From the NCBI GenBank assembly GCA_011374625.1, contig DRPN01000005.1:1-34781 (forward strand): a stretch of DNA of 34,781 nt, read 5' to 3'. The translations under genes were made by a program, and so were the position numbers. Shown in pieces: positions 1-9,124 of the stretch. A model generated the notes under the pieces. That model was not told the origin of the DNA. It saw only the letters and a list, made by a program, of their open reading frames with translations, and ran no database searches. This stretch comes from Bacteroidota bacterium. GTDB lineage: Bacteria; Bacteroidota; Bacteroidia; Bacteroidales; VadinHA17. Position 1 is the first letter of the stretch. Each line of letters opens with the position of its first letter.

Positions 1-326
1 CTGTTAAGTATGGTTAATGTATCATTCTTTATCCACATCCTTGCCACTTCTATATTCATTCCTCTTCTTAAAGAAATCATTACCCCTTCTCCCCGGATTG
101 CCTTTATATATCCTCTTAATTTTCCAGACCACTCATTTTCTTCATCAATTTGTAATTTATAGGATGTAATTACCAAAGTATTTATATCTTCTAATTCCTC
201 AACATCCGGGCTGCCTCCATTCGTCTCACCCGATACCAGCCTTTTCGTTCCACTGCATTGTATCATCGTTATGACCAGCAAAACACTACATATCCAAATG
301 AATCGTTTCCTTTCCACATTTTTCAT
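1..326 (-). CDS. DUF4292-like lipoprotein, N-terminal part (cut by window edge)
   Basis: The first 108 codons of a minus-strand gene that runs off the window. The product begins MKNVERKRFIWIC and continues with a hydrophobic stretch ending in a lipobox-like MIQC (Cys23), so it should be an exported lipoprotein. The visible mature part alternates polar and hydrophobic residues (LVITSYKLQI, WSGKLRGYIKAIRGEG), the beta-rich opening expected of DUF4292 proteins, which resemble outer-membrane lipoprotein carriers such as LolA/LolB. The ATG overlaps the TGA of the upstream TPR gene by four bases (ATGA), so the two are translationally coupled. The DUF4292 assignment rests on the start of the sequence and on gene order (dut, TPR, DUF4292) known in Bacteroidota. 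The biochemical role is unknown. Confidence 0.72.
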   Translation of the reverse strand, partial: MKNVERKRFIWICSVLLVITMIQCSGTKRLVSGETNGGSPDVEELEDINTLVITSYKLQIDEENEWSGKLRGYIKAIRGEGVMISLRRGMNIEVARMWIKNDTLTILN

Positions 327-2056
327 TTCTTCCTTCCTTCTCCTGCCTCTATTTTTTTCTTTATTTCTTCACCTTTATTTCCATTTTCAACAGATCTTTT
401 CCAGGCTTTTACCGCTTCATCCGTCTTCCCCGCATCATACAAAATATCCCCGTAATGCTCTAGTATTTCAGGGTCATTGTGTCCACCTGCATCCATACTT
501 TTCCTTATGCTCTCCAATGCTTCTTCATCCTTATCCATTTTATACAATATCCATGCGTAGGTATCCAGATAGGTATAATTCCCAGGTTCTTTTTCCAGGC
601 ATTTGTTAATCATTTCCAGCGCCTTTCCCAGTTCCTTCCCCCTTTCCGACAGGTAATAAGCATAGTTGTTGAGCACTATAATATCTTCCGGATCTATCTT
701 CAATGCTTCTTCAAACGCCCTATCAGATTTTTCATTTTCTCCTAATGCATGATATCCTTCTCCCAGCAGGGCATACAGTTCCTTTCTAATCTTTTCGCTA
801 TTTTTTACATACTTCACTCCTTTCTCCGCATATCCAACCATTTTATCATATTCCTCTTCCCCATATAAACCTATACAAATGTATAAATACAGATTTGGCA
901 TTCCGGGAAATATTTCCAGTGCTCCTTCGGCAATCCGAACCATTTCACTAAAATTTCCTGCTTCATTTTCCATAAAAATCCACTGCTCCCATACCCCAAA
1001 GTTTTCCGGGTTGATCTCTGTCATTCTTCTCAGATATTCTCTGGCACGTTCCGTATTTTTTGTCTTGATATAATAATCAGCTGCCATTGCCATGGCATTG
1101 ATTTCCTCTGGATATTCCCCCGCCAATTTTTCTATGATTCTGTCGAGTTCCTGACTGTATTCTTCCATTACATCTTCCTGATTGACATACACCAGCATGG
1201 CCTGGATTTTATCATCCAATTCAATTTCCGGATTCCCTACCGCTCTTTCAAACCATTCCAGACTTTTCTTATATTCCCCTTTTCTTCTGTAATAGGATGA
1301 AACTGACATCTGGGCAAGTCCATTTGCCGGATCAATCTTAAACAGATCCTGATATGCCTTCACCGCTTTTTCGTCTTCTCCCATTTCATCATACAATTCG
1401 GCCAGCAAACCGTGGTATTTTATTTTTTCCGGAAATACACTTATTACTTTTTTCAGTTCATTTGCTGCCAGCTTATTCTTTCCTTCCTTTGTGTATATAT
1501 TATATTTAGTCATATTCACTAACTCTGATATTCCCAGGGATTGTTCCATCTCTTCTAGAATAGTCAGGGCATCTCTGTATTTTTCATCGCTGACATTTAG
1601 TGTTGCCAGATTATACTTAATATCCATTTCCCCGGGATTTCTATCCGCTATCTCCCTGTACACGTCAATGGCCTTCTCGATATGCCCTTCCTTATGATAT
1701 AATCCAGCCAGATGCATTCCATACCATTTGTTATCCATCTCTATTCTGAATGCTTTTTCACCATACTGAACGGCCATTTCCTCTTCTCCCAGATAATTGT
1801 ATATATTTGATAATTCATACAGTGAAGCCGCATGTTCCGGATCTATTTTCAAACATTCCCGGTAAAGAATTATAGCCTGATCCAGATCGCCGAATATTTT
1901 TCTGTGAGTCGCTTCAGCAAATGAAAACTGCAACTGCATCTTCTCCTTTTCTCCTACTACTCTTTCACTTTCTTTCCCCTCTTCATGAATGACATTCTTT
2001 TGCACACCGCAGGACACCATTCCAGCTATTAGCAAAAAGATCCACCTTCTTCTCAT
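323..2056 (-). CDS. Tetratricopeptide-repeat lipoprotein
   Basis: A roughly 577-residue exported TPR protein. I chose the ATG at 2056 (MRRRWIFLL) over one seven codons upstream at 2077. It gives a compact lipoprotein signal (basic n-region, hydrophobic core, then MVSCG) and has a purine-rich GGAGGG about six bases before it. The mature protein is almost entirely TPR units of about 34 residues, with recurring signatures such as DLDQAIILYRECLKIDPEHAASLYELS, broken by less regular helices near residues 290-330. The C-terminus is very basic and acidic (EEIKKKIEAGEGRKK). TPR proteins are protein-protein scaffolds; this one is probably anchored in the outer membrane facing the periplasm. It lies ten bases after dut and overlaps the DUF4292 gene, so it is operonic. 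Its partner is unknown. Confidence 0.88.
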   Translation of the reverse strand: MRRRWIFLLIAGMVSCGVQKNVIHEEGKESERVVGEKEKMQLQFSFAEATHRKIFGDLDQAIILYRECLKIDPEHAASLYELSNIYNYLGEEEMAVQYGEKAFRIEMDNKWYGMHLAGLYHKEGHIEKAIDVYREIADRNPGEMDIKYNLATLNVSDEKYRDALTILEEMEQSLGISELVNMTKYNIYTKEGKNKLAANELKKVISVFPEKIKYHGLLAELYDEMGEDEKAVKAYQDLFKIDPANGLAQMSVSSYYRRKGEYKKSLEWFERAVGNPEIELDDKIQAMLVYVNQEDVMEEYSQELDRIIEKLAGEYPEEINAMAMAADYYIKTKNTERAREYLRRMTEINPENFGVWEQWIFMENEAGNFSEMVRIAEGALEIFPGMPNLYLYICIGLYGEEEYDKMVGYAEKGVKYVKNSEKIRKELYALLGEGYHALGENEKSDRAFEEALKIDPEDIIVLNNYAYYLSERGKELGKALEMINKCLEKEPGNYTYLDTYAWILYKMDKDEEALESIRKSMDAGGHNDPEILEHYGDILYDAGKTDEAVKAWKRSVENGNKGEEIKKKIEAGEGRKK

Positions 2057-2086
2057 GCTATACCCTCCTATCATCATATCTTCATT

Positions 2087-2533
2087 CTACCTTTTACCGG
2101 TATGTCCGAATCCTCCTTCTCCCCGGCAAGTATTATTCAGTGAGTCTGTTTCTTCCCAGATAACTTTTTCATGCCTTGAAACAATCATCTGGCATATTCG
2201 TTCTCCATCTTTTACAACGAAGTGTTCATTCGATAAATTGATCATAATAACTTTTATTTCTCCCCTATAATCCGCATCTATGGTACCCGGTGAATTCACA
2301 ATACTGATCCCGTGTTTCACTGCGAGACCGCTTCTTGGCCTTATCTGTGCTTCATAGCCAACCGGCAGCTCAATAAACAGTCCTGTTGGAATCAAAGCCC
2401 TTTCCATGGGTTTTAATTCTACCGGTTCCTCCAAATTTGCCCTTATGTCCATTCCGGCTGAATGTTCAGTGCTGTACCATGGTAATTCATGTCCTGACCT
2501 GTTTACTACTCTTACTTTAACTTCATTCTTCAT
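2087..2533 (-). CDS. dut: dUTP diphosphatase (dUTPase)
   Basis: 148 residues, the usual length of a trimeric dUTPase. It hydrolyses dUTP to dUMP and pyrophosphate, keeping uracil out of DNA and supplying dUMP for thymidylate synthesis in the cytoplasm. All five family motifs are visible in order: SAGMDIRA (motif 1), RPRSGLA (2), [14 protein letters not shown] (3, with the uracil-binding loop and catalytic Asp), GERICQMIV (4) and the flexible C-terminal arm [10 protein letters not shown] (5). It sits two bases downstream of the flippase gene and ten bases ahead of the TPR lipoprotein, so transcription is shared, although the neighbours have no obvious metabolic link. The enzyme looks intact. 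Confidence 0.97.
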   Translation of the reverse strand: MKNEVKVRVVNRSGHELPWYSTEHSAGMDIRANLEEPVELKPMERALIPTGLFIELPVGYEAQIRPRSGLAVKHGISIVNSPGTIDADYRGEIKVIMINLSNEHFVVKDGERICQMIVSRHEKVIWEETDSLNNTCRGEGGFGHTGKR

Positions 2534-2535
2534 AG

Positions 2536-4014
2536 CTACTTCATAAATATTTTTTGTATGTTATCCTTTCTTATGGCGTAAAAGAGAAATGCCGCAATAA
2601 TCAATGTGCTTAAAATGCTTTCTATTATCAGACTTTTTACCGGAATAAATTTCCAGGTAAAATACAAACCAATAGCTATTGTAATATATTTCACCATTTT
2701 CCCAACCTCGTAAGGAACAGGATATTTTTGTTTCCCCAGGAAATACGATATCAACACCATGAGTCCATAACTGGCCACATGGGCCCATGCAGAAGCATAA
2801 TATCCATATACAGGAATGAGTAACACGTTGATCAGAATGGTCACTGCACCACCGCACAGAGTGATCCATGCTCCGTATTTTGTCAGATCGTTTATTTTAT
2901 ACCATACGCTTAAATTCACGAATATTCCATATAACAGGTAACCAAAGGTAATGATGGGAACCACTCCCAGCGCTCCCTGGTATGATACCGGAATAATGTG
3001 TTTAATGAGATTAATGTATAAATTTATTGTCAGAAACAATACCAATCCGGTAATTACAAAATATTTCATTACGTCTGCATAGGCTTTCCCCGCATTTTTT
3101 TCCTTTGATTTCTCGAAAAAGAAAGGTTCCAGCGCAAACCGGAACATTTGTATAAACAATGACATTAAAACCGCAATTTTGTAATTTGCACTGTATATCC
3201 CCAGTTGCTTCATGGCCGTCTCCTGATCAGTCAACAATCTTTTCAACGCCATTTTATCCATCGCATCATTAAGTGTACCGGCCAATCCAGCCACCAACAA
3301 CGGGAAAGAATAAGAAATCATTTTTTTCCACATAATCCAGTTAAATTTCCACCGAATTTTGCAAACTTCCCCAATCAATATGAACAATGTTACAAGGCTT
3401 CCGGCAAGATTCCCTATAAACACATACACCACATCCACTTCGGGATGATATATTTTTTCAATCCAGTAATCTTCCTTACTTCCTGCCTTTTTTGGTGCCC
3501 AGTAGAGTAGAAATAACACAGATACAACAATAACTACAACATTAATTATTTTTATTATGCTGAATTTCATTGCTTTATTTTGTTGTCTCAGCCTGGCGAA
3601 AGGAATGGCGCAGAATGCATCTACAGCCACGATGGCTGAAAAAAGCATGACATATTCCACATGATCAGGGTAAACCAGCAATTGGGCTATTTCCTTTCTC
3701 CATATCCACACCACACTTAAAAACAATAAACCCGTTGTCAGCAGCGATATCACCGACGTACTGAACACGGTATCTGCATCTTCCTGTTTCCGGGCAAACC
3801 TGAAATAAGCCGTTTCCATTCCATAGGTAAGGATTACCAGCAGAACCACCACGTAGGCATACAATTCGCTGATTACGCCGTATTCTGCCTGATCTACAAA
3901 TATTCTGGTGTAGAACGGCACCAGAACAAGATAATTGATGAATCTGGGAACAATGGTTCCCATGCCGTAAACCATTGTTTGTCCGGCCAGTTTTCTTACA
4001 GGATTTATTTCCAT
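2536..4014 (-). CDS. Polysaccharide flippase (Wzx/MATE-like, oligosaccharide flippase family)
   Basis: A 492-residue integral membrane protein with about 12-14 hydrophobic segments spread along its length. The N-terminus ([30 protein letters not shown]) has the TM1 pattern of the polysaccharide-synthesis/flippase family within the MOP exporters. Such proteins flip lipid-linked oligosaccharide units across the inner membrane. Charged residues in the first helices and the middle loop ([16 protein letters not shown]) interrupt the membrane segments. No glycosyltransferases or polymerase lie beside it, so it is an orphan with respect to a polysaccharide locus. This arrangement next to dut is familiar in Bacteroidota. 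The substrate cannot be deduced. The start ATG is the only reasonable one. Confidence 0.9.
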   Translation of the reverse strand: MEINPVRKLAGQTMVYGMGTIVPRFINYLVLVPFYTRIFVDQAEYGVISELYAYVVVLLVILTYGMETAYFRFARKQEDADTVFSTSVISLLTTGLLFLSVVWIWRKEIAQLLVYPDHVEYVMLFSAIVAVDAFCAIPFARLRQQNKAMKFSIIKIINVVVIVVSVLFLLYWAPKKAGSKEDYWIEKIYHPEVDVVYVFIGNLAGSLVTLFILIGEVCKIRWKFNWIMWKKMISYSFPLLVAGLAGTLNDAMDKMALKRLLTDQETAMKQLGIYSANYKIAVLMSLFIQMFRFALEPFFFEKSKEKNAGKAYADVMKYFVITGLVLFLTINLYINLIKHIIPVSYQGALGVVPIITFGYLLYGIFVNLSVWYKINDLTKYGAWITLCGGAVTILINVLLIPVYGYYASAWAHVASYGLMVLISYFLGKQKYPVPYEVGKMVKYITIAIGLYFTWKFIPVKSLIIESILSTLIIAAFLFYAIRKDNIQKIFMK

Positions 4015-4047
4015 AGGCCGGTTTCTTTGGTGTGCGTCATTCTTTAA

Positions 4048-4200
4048 TTATACTTTGTATTTCTTCTTTTGTTCTATGTGCTTAAACGAATACCCATTCT
4101 CTATCAATCTCTCCGGTACCACTTTCTGCCCCCTGGTCTGTACAACAGTAATTTCGATCATCGCCATTTTTAATAGTATTTCATATATCTTGGTATGAAT
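4048..4200 (-). pseudogene. Remnant resembling the C-terminus of a TIGR01777/DUF1731 epimerase-family protein
   Basis: The 283-bp gap between the patatin and flippase genes contains a short minus-strand reading frame ending at 4048. It encodes ...GQKVVPERLIENGYSFKH followed by a lysine-rich tail. This closely follows the ending of the SDR-type TIGR01777 proteins (DUF1731: hydrophobic helix, GQ-V-P--L-E-G--F-Y). Only about 50 codons are readable and no Rossmann domain lies upstream, so I read it as the fossil of a deleted gene. A 39-codon ATG-initiated frame (4167 to 4048) lies inside it and could in principle still be translated. The family assignment is from memory of the consensus and is not certain. 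Confidence 0.42.
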
Positions 4201-4297
4201 TGTGTTTCCTGTTTTCTGAACCGGTATACCCTACCTTTCCTTTTTTTGAATTCACTTCGCACAAATCCAGATAAATCACATATAACATTTTCTTTCT

Positions 4298-6595
4298 TTA
4301 ATCTATACCTCTTTTATTGAATATGATATAACCAAAATTAAACACGAAATAAAAGTTTTTATCCTTTTTATTGTAGTAATTCAGGCTTAATACCACCGGT
4401 CCGATACGTGAATGATAAACCAGTGCCGTTGTATTCATCAGGTAATATCTTTTAAATGGATTTTCATATTCCGGTACATACACCTCATCATCCTGTATCT
4501 TTCTGATTTTCCTGTAAGGAACAAACAGATAGCTTTCATTCGTCAAATGCCATGATTTCCCTATTTTTAATACCGGCATTATTCCTATGGCTCCATAGTC
4601 ATGGGCCCTGTAATTTTCCAGGAATAGTGTAGAACTATGTGGAACGGGCCTAAAGGACCTGGCATTGATTATGGTAGCATAATAATTATCCTGCAGCTGC
4701 TTACCTGACACATAAACTTCACCATATAACCCTACATTCCATTTTTCGTTTATTCTCAAATACTTTTTCCACAGTGCTTCAAGGCTGAAATATTTATAAT
4801 CCGTTTCTGACTTTTCTTCCAACCTGCTCTTTGAACCCGGTATAAACGTTGTGATTCCCCCGGTATATCTAATTCCTGCCCACACTTTTTCCCCCGAGGT
4901 GGGATATTGAATATGGTCCAGGTTGCTTCTTCCAAATCCTATATTTATTGTATAATAATCATACGTCGATCTATCGCTTGTATCGGTTTTTGAAAATTTC
5001 AGTACCTGATAATATGAATCTTTCATTCTTCCGGCTGCCATTCCCATCTTAAACGCATTATTATTCCCGTAAGGCATAGCAAAATCTATCCTTAAGTTCC
5101 CCTCATCCTGTATAATATAGGATGGTCTTACATCTTCAAAGAACGGATCTGGACTGCTGTTGTAAAAATCCCACCGGTTAAGGGTAGTGGATATCCGTGT
5201 ATAGAACGGCATGCGTGTTGGATAGTCAAACCTGACTCTCAGCTGCGCACTGCTGTACAGTCTTCCGAAATATGCATTGGCACCTATTTTCATGGAGATA
5301 TTGGTCAGGCTGTTGTATTCAATTCCGGTAAATCCCTGATTGATACTGCTGGAGGCAATATTTCCACCTACCTTAATTTTCATTTTGTCTGCCACCCTTA
5401 CATCCAGATGCAGTATATACCCCCTTTTTTCCGGATCATAGATAGCAGTTGGGTATACTTTCGATACCAATTCGTCTGCAACCAGCCTGAAATAATTTTC
5501 CCTCAAATCTTCCATATCCAATACAATCGCATCTTTCCAGATACTGTTTGCAATATATTCCGCCTGTTCCTCATTCACCCCTTCTATGTTCATTTCAATA
5601 AATTTCATTTCCGGTATCCGGCTTCTGAAAGAATCTCTCTTTGTTTTCATTTCCGATGCGCTTACCCGCCGGCTTATTTTCTTTTTTATGTTTCCTATTT
5701 GCAGGTAGGCCGCATCATATCCTTTCTTTATGATCTCTTCAGCATATTGAAAATCCAGAATTTTTATTTTCTCCAGATTGGTTTCTATCAGTACCCCCAG
5801 TGAATCATCTATGGCATATTCCGTTTTTCCAAGTAACATATTTTCCAGTTGCAGCAACATGTCTTCCTCGGTGGGTTCAGGTGAATTTGATGCAGTCTTA
5901 CTTCCGATGATATAATCCGGTTTAAATTCTTCTTCCATAACATCCACAGGAAAATTGTCATGCATTCCTCCGTCAAACAAAAGAGTTCCTTCAATACGAA
6001 TGGGGTTGAAATAAAACGGATACGTCATCGAGGCCCTCACGGCTTTTGCCAGGTTGCCTTCTTTCAGAACTACAGGTTTGTTGCGGTGAATATCCGAGGC
6101 AATACATCGGTAAGGCACCATCAGCCTATTAAATACATTCCCGGCAGCAGCAGAGGGACCGGCCAAAATTTCCATAAAGGCAAAATCCATAGGCTCAGTA
6201 GGAATAAGGTTACTGGGAAGAGCCGCTTTTGGAACAGAATCCTTTAGTGAAATATCCAGAGTAAACATCGAAGCTTCCGGATCATCCTGTTTGAAATAAT
6301 AATAATATTTTCTTTCGATTTCACCTGAAGCCCATCTCAGAAATTCCTCCGATAGGACCAGTTCGGTCATTTCTTCCACACTGTAACCCGAGGCATACAG
6401 GGCTCCGATAATAGCACCCATGGAGGTTCCTGTAATGTAATCAATGGGTATTTCATTTTCTTCCAGTGCCTTTATCACCCCTATATGCGCCAGTCCCTTC
6501 GCTCCTCCTCCGCTCAGTACCAGACCAATTTCCTGTCCGCATAAATTGCTCCACCCAGTTAACAACACAATGATAAAGATGATTTTCCGAACCAT
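4298..6595 (-). CDS. Patatin-like phospholipase with POTRA/BamA-type beta-barrel (PlpD-like)
   Basis: A 765-residue outer-membrane protein with a signal peptide (MVRKIIFIIVLLTGWSNLCGQ). The patatin domain spans about residues 23-310: oxyanion-hole GGGAKG (29-34), nucleophile elbow GTSMG with Ser58, and the catalytic Asp in DGG (Asp208), giving a Ser-Asp dyad lipid acyl hydrolase. Residues of about 330-400 resemble a POTRA domain (FIEMNIEGVNEEQAEYI). The remainder is a 16-strand-type barrel of the BamA/TamA surface-antigen family, ending in an aromatic-rich strand (FYFVFNFGYIIF). The architecture matches the type Vd autotransporter PlpD class common in Bacteroidota. Known members hydrolyse phospholipids; here the passenger's substrate and final location are unknown. 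It is transcribed divergently from the cyclophilin gene. All catalytic residues are present. Confidence 0.93.
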   Translation of the reverse strand: MVRKIIFIIVLLTGWSNLCGQEIGLVLSGGGAKGLAHIGVIKALEENEIPIDYITGTSMGAIIGALYASGYSVEEMTELVLSEEFLRWASGEIERKYYYYFKQDDPEASMFTLDISLKDSVPKAALPSNLIPTEPMDFAFMEILAGPSAAAGNVFNRLMVPYRCIASDIHRNKPVVLKEGNLAKAVRASMTYPFYFNPIRIEGTLLFDGGMHDNFPVDVMEEEFKPDYIIGSKTASNSPEPTEEDMLLQLENMLLGKTEYAIDDSLGVLIETNLEKIKILDFQYAEEIIKKGYDAAYLQIGNIKKKISRRVSASEMKTKRDSFRSRIPEMKFIEMNIEGVNEEQAEYIANSIWKDAIVLDMEDLRENYFRLVADELVSKVYPTAIYDPEKRGYILHLDVRVADKMKIKVGGNIASSSINQGFTGIEYNSLTNISMKIGANAYFGRLYSSAQLRVRFDYPTRMPFYTRISTTLNRWDFYNSSPDPFFEDVRPSYIIQDEGNLRIDFAMPYGNNNAFKMGMAAGRMKDSYYQVLKFSKTDTSDRSTYDYYTINIGFGRSNLDHIQYPTSGEKVWAGIRYTGGITTFIPGSKSRLEEKSETDYKYFSLEALWKKYLRINEKWNVGLYGEVYVSGKQLQDNYYATIINARSFRPVPHSSTLFLENYRAHDYGAIGIMPVLKIGKSWHLTNESYLFVPYRKIRKIQDDEVYVPEYENPFKRYYLMNTTALVYHSRIGPVVLSLNYYNKKDKNFYFVFNFGYIIFNKRGID

Positions 6596-6624
6596 GAAAA
6601 TCCCCGGTATTTTTTGATTTTCTC

Positions 6625-6632
6625 CAAAATTA
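6625..6632 (-). promoter_or_regulatory. Candidate -7 box for the patatin gene
   Basis: Read on the minus strand the bases are TAATTTTG, an exact match to the Bacteroidetes sigma-ABfr -7 consensus TAnnTTTG, 29 bases before the patatin ATG. This would give a leader of about 20-25 bases. I see no clear TTG at the -33 spacing, so support comes from the -7 box alone. Confidence 0.4.
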
Positions 6633-6676
6633 GGCTTTTCAACGATATTTAACGGCTGGTTTCCGTTGATTTTCCC

Positions 6677-6684
6677 TATTTTTG
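6677..6684 (+). promoter_or_regulatory. Candidate -7 box for the cyclophilin/pheS transcript
   Basis: TATTTTTG matches TAnnTTTG exactly and lies 42 bases before the cyclophilin ATG, so the leader would be about 35 bases. It is back-to-back with the patatin promoter candidate in the same 131-bp divergent region. No convincing -33 TTTG is visible. Confidence 0.4.
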
Positions 6685-6726
6685 TATCGTGATGGTTGAA
6701 TTCTTATCTCTCACGTAAATTTTTCC

Positions 6727-7545
6727 ATGCGACACTTTCGTTGTTATATTATGCTTCTCTTTGTAGCCTGTATTCCATTTTTTTCCTCCTGCACAGAACG
6801 GGAGTCAAACGGAACTCTTGTCAGGATCACCACCAATGTAGGAGAAATCCACGTCAGGCTCTATGATGATACCCCGCTTCACCGGGATAATTTTGTTCGA
6901 CTGGCCAGGGAAGGTTTTTACAATGGCACTCTTTTTCACCGGGTAATCTATGAATTCATGATCCAGGGAGGCGATCCGGATTCCCGTCATGCCGATCCCC
7001 ATGATATACTGGGAAACGGAGGTCCTGGTTATACTGTACCCGCAGAGTTACGTCCTCATCTTTTCCACAAAAGGGGTGCCCTGGCTGCAGCCAGGCTCGG
7101 TGACCGGGAAAATCCGGATCAGGCTTCTTCCGGATCACAGTTCTATATTGTTCACGGCAGGTTATGGACCGATCCGGAGCTTCATGAAATGGAAATAAGA
7201 ATCAATGAAATGCTCAGGCAATCTCTTTTTTATAAGATACTTCATCACCAGAAGCAACTGAATGCTGAACGCGAAATTCCTCTGAACGAAGAGCAACTAC
7301 AGGAACTAGCCATGATCGAGGCCCAGGATCAATGGCTTGAAAGGGAACCTTACCGTATCCCCGAAGAACACAGGGAAGTGTATCGTACAATCGGCGGAAC
7401 ACCCCACCTCGACGGCAGTTATACGGTATTCGGTGAAGTGGTTAAAGGGCTCGATGTGGTAGATAAGATTGCCTCTACTCCCACATCGCCAAACGATCGT
7501 CCGCTTACCGATATTCGCATTTTAACCATGAAAGTATCCAAATAA
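6727..7545 (+). CDS. Cyclophilin-type peptidyl-prolyl isomerase, lipoprotein
   Basis: 272 residues with a lipoprotein signal (hydrophobic core then FFSSC, Cys22), so it probably acts in the periplasm as a membrane-anchored folding helper that isomerises Xaa-Pro bonds. The cyclophilin fold is clear: GEIHVRLYDDTPLHRDNFVRLA, then GTLFHRVIYEFMIQGGDP carrying the catalytic Arg in FHRV and the FMIQGGDP loop, and GSQFYIVHG later. An insertion of about 75 residues (about 145-220, rich in Glu and Gln) separates the FYIVHG strand from the final DGSYTVFGEVVKGLDVVDKI. Insertions of this kind occur in Bacteroidota cyclophilins. It lies ten bases upstream of pheS and probably shares its transcript. Substrates are unknown. 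Confidence 0.93.
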   Translation: MRHFRCYIMLLFVACIPFFSSCTERESNGTLVRITTNVGEIHVRLYDDTPLHRDNFVRLAREGFYNGTLFHRVIYEFMIQGGDPDSRHADPHDILGNGGPGYTVPAELRPHLFHKRGALAAARLGDRENPDQASSGSQFYIVHGRLWTDPELHEMEIRINEMLRQSLFYKILHHQKQLNAEREIPLNEEQLQELAMIEAQDQWLEREPYRIPEEHREVYRTIGGTPHLDGSYTVFGEVVKGLDVVDKIASTPTSPNDRPLTDIRILTMKVSK

Positions 7546-7555
7546 ATGAATTGGT

Positions 7556-8575
7556 ATGAAAGAATTGATCCGGAAATATCTGCAGGAAGCAGCCCGTTTT
7601 GAAGCTACCGGGCCCGATGAGCTGGAGTCATACCGTATCAAATATCTGGGAAAAAAGGGCATTATTCCCGATCTGTTTGCCCGTTTCCGGAATCTTGATC
7701 CTTCGGAAAAAAAAGAAACGGGCAAATTGATCAACGAATTGAAAGAGCTTGTATCGAACAGAGTGCGTGAACAGAAGGAAAAACTTGAAACGATCCAGAG
7801 CAAATCTTCTGATATAGATCTGAGCCTTCCCGCAGAACCTTTTCAACTGGGTTCCAGGCATCCTGTATCCATCGTAAGAAATGAAATGATCGGTATCCTT
7901 CAGCGCATGGGCTTCACCATAGCCGAAGGCCCCGATATTGAGGACGACTGGCACAATTTTACCGCCCTTAACTTTCCTCTTGAACATCCGGCCAGGGATA
8001 TGCAGGATACTTTTTTTATTGAAAAAGATCCCGATATACTTCTCAGAACACATACTTCCGGTGTACAGGTCAGGGTGATGGAGCAAAACGAACCCCCCAT
8101 CCGCGTCATAGCTCCCGGCAGGGTTTTCAGAAATGAAGCCATATCGGCCCGGGCACACTGTATTTTTCACCAGATAGAAGGTTTGTACATAGACCGGGAT
8201 GTATCGTGGGCCGATCTTCGCCAGACGCTGCTGTATTTTTCAAAAGAACTGTTCGGAAAAGACACGAAGATCAGGTTGAGACCCTCCTTTTTCCCGTTTA
8301 CCGAACCCTCTGCCGAACTTGACATTTCCTGTATGGTTTGCGGAGGAAAGGGTTGCCCGGTATGCAAATACAGCGGATGGGTTGAAATTCTCGGATGCGG
8401 TATGGTCGACCCCAATGTGCTGGCCAGCTGCCATATTGACCCGAAAAAATATTCAGGTTATGCTTTTGGAATGGGTATTGAACGAACAGCCCTCAATATT
8501 TATCAGATCCATGACCTCAGGCTGTTTTTCGAGAACGATATCCGTTTCCTTAACCAGTTCAAATCGGCCATTTAA
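7556..8575 (+). CDS. pheS: Phenylalanine-tRNA ligase alpha subunit
   Basis: 339 residues, the normal length for the bacterial alpha subunit, which with PheT forms the alpha2-beta2 enzyme charging tRNA-Phe. The N-terminal coiled-coil tRNA-binding arm (about 1-85) is followed by the class II catalytic core: motif 2 in GRVFRNEAISARAHCIFHQIEG, and motif 3 as FGMGIERTALN near the C-terminus. A CxxC pair (MVCGGKGCPVCKYSGW, about residues 260-275) forms a zinc-knuckle-like insertion common to PheS of Bacteroidota. pheT is not in this window; in many Bacteroidota the two subunits are unlinked. Start ATG at 7556, ten bases after the cyclophilin stop. The gene is intact. Confidence 0.97.
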   Translation: MKELIRKYLQEAARFEATGPDELESYRIKYLGKKGIIPDLFARFRNLDPSEKKETGKLINELKELVSNRVREQKEKLETIQSKSSDIDLSLPAEPFQLGSRHPVSIVRNEMIGILQRMGFTIAEGPDIEDDWHNFTALNFPLEHPARDMQDTFFIEKDPDILLRTHTSGVQVRVMEQNEPPIRVIAPGRVFRNEAISARAHCIFHQIEGLYIDRDVSWADLRQTLLYFSKELFGKDTKIRLRPSFFPFTEPSAELDISCMVCGGKGCPVCKYSGWVEILGCGMVDPNVLASCHIDPKKYSGYAFGMGIERTALNIYQIHDLRLFFENDIRFLNQFKSAI

Positions 8576-8595
8576 CAACCTGCGAGCCTTCTCAA

Positions 8596-9024
8596 TTATT
8601 TTAATTCATGCCCGTTGATCACAATCCGGGTTGACAATTCCATGGCTTTTCTGTATGTCACGCTAACGCCACAATACCTTTCTTCCGACAGGCTGACAGC
8701 TTTTTTTATTTTATCTTCGTGTAGATTTTCTCCTGTAAATTCAAAAATTACTTCCATTTTGTAATAATGTTTCGGATGTTCTTCTGTCAGATATCCTTCT
8801 ACTCTGATATTCAGGCTATCAATGTCCACTCGCATCTTTTTCAGAATAGAAACCACATCCATTCCTGTGCATCCGCCAAGGGCAGCCATCATCAGTGGTT
8901 TCGGCTTCGGCCCCCTTTTGTTTCCACCCACTTCCGGATCAGCATCAATATAGAACTGGTGACCATTCATTTGCACTTCGAACCCCAGGTTATCTAACCA
9001 GCTCACATTTACCAATTCTTTCAT
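8596..9024 (-). CDS. OsmC/Ohr family protein
   Basis: 142 residues, the usual length for this family of small dimeric thiol proteins, several of which reduce organic hydroperoxides. The two family cysteines are present: Cys52 in ALGGCTGMDV and Cys118 in ERYCGVS. A glycine- and proline-rich loop (GGNKRGPKPKPL) precedes the central helix, and the alternating beta strands IRVEGYL and YYKMEVIFEF match the fold. The pattern is nearer the general OsmC-like (YhfA-type) branch than Ohr proper, so peroxide activity is plausible but not certain. It is transcribed away from the Crp/Fnr-type regulator and converges on pheS with only 20 bases between the stops. It could belong to a redox response controlled by that regulator. 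Confidence 0.92.
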   Translation of the reverse strand: MKELVNVSWLDNLGFEVQMNGHQFYIDADPEVGGNKRGPKPKPLMMAALGGCTGMDVVSILKKMRVDIDSLNIRVEGYLTEEHPKHYYKMEVIFEFTGENLHEDKIKKAVSLSEERYCGVSVTYRKAMELSTRIVINGHELK

Positions 9025-9060
9025 ATCTTTACATTTAAATTTTCAGGCACTAATATACTT

Positions 9061-9083
9061 GGTTTCCATCTGTTCTGCAAACC
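9061..9083. promoter_or_regulatory. Interrupted palindrome upstream of the Crp/Fnr-type gene
   Basis: GGTTTCCA (9061-9068) and TGCAAACC (9076-9083) form an 8-bp inverted repeat with one mismatch and a 7-bp spacer. It lies in the 100-bp divergent region between the osmC and Crp/Fnr-type genes, 42 bases before the regulator ATG. The dyad size suits a dimeric regulator, so autoregulation or control of osmC is possible. It is a single site and no experiment supports it. Confidence 0.3.
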
Positions 9084-9124
9084 GGATTCTTTTTTATATA
9101 TGCCTGTTATTTACGCCGTTATAT

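Noticed and set aside
9059-9124. Longer N-terminus for the Crp/Fnr-type regulator
   Set aside because: It would start at a TTG and add a hydrophobic leader to a cytoplasmic DNA-binding protein; the ATG at 9125 fits the family.
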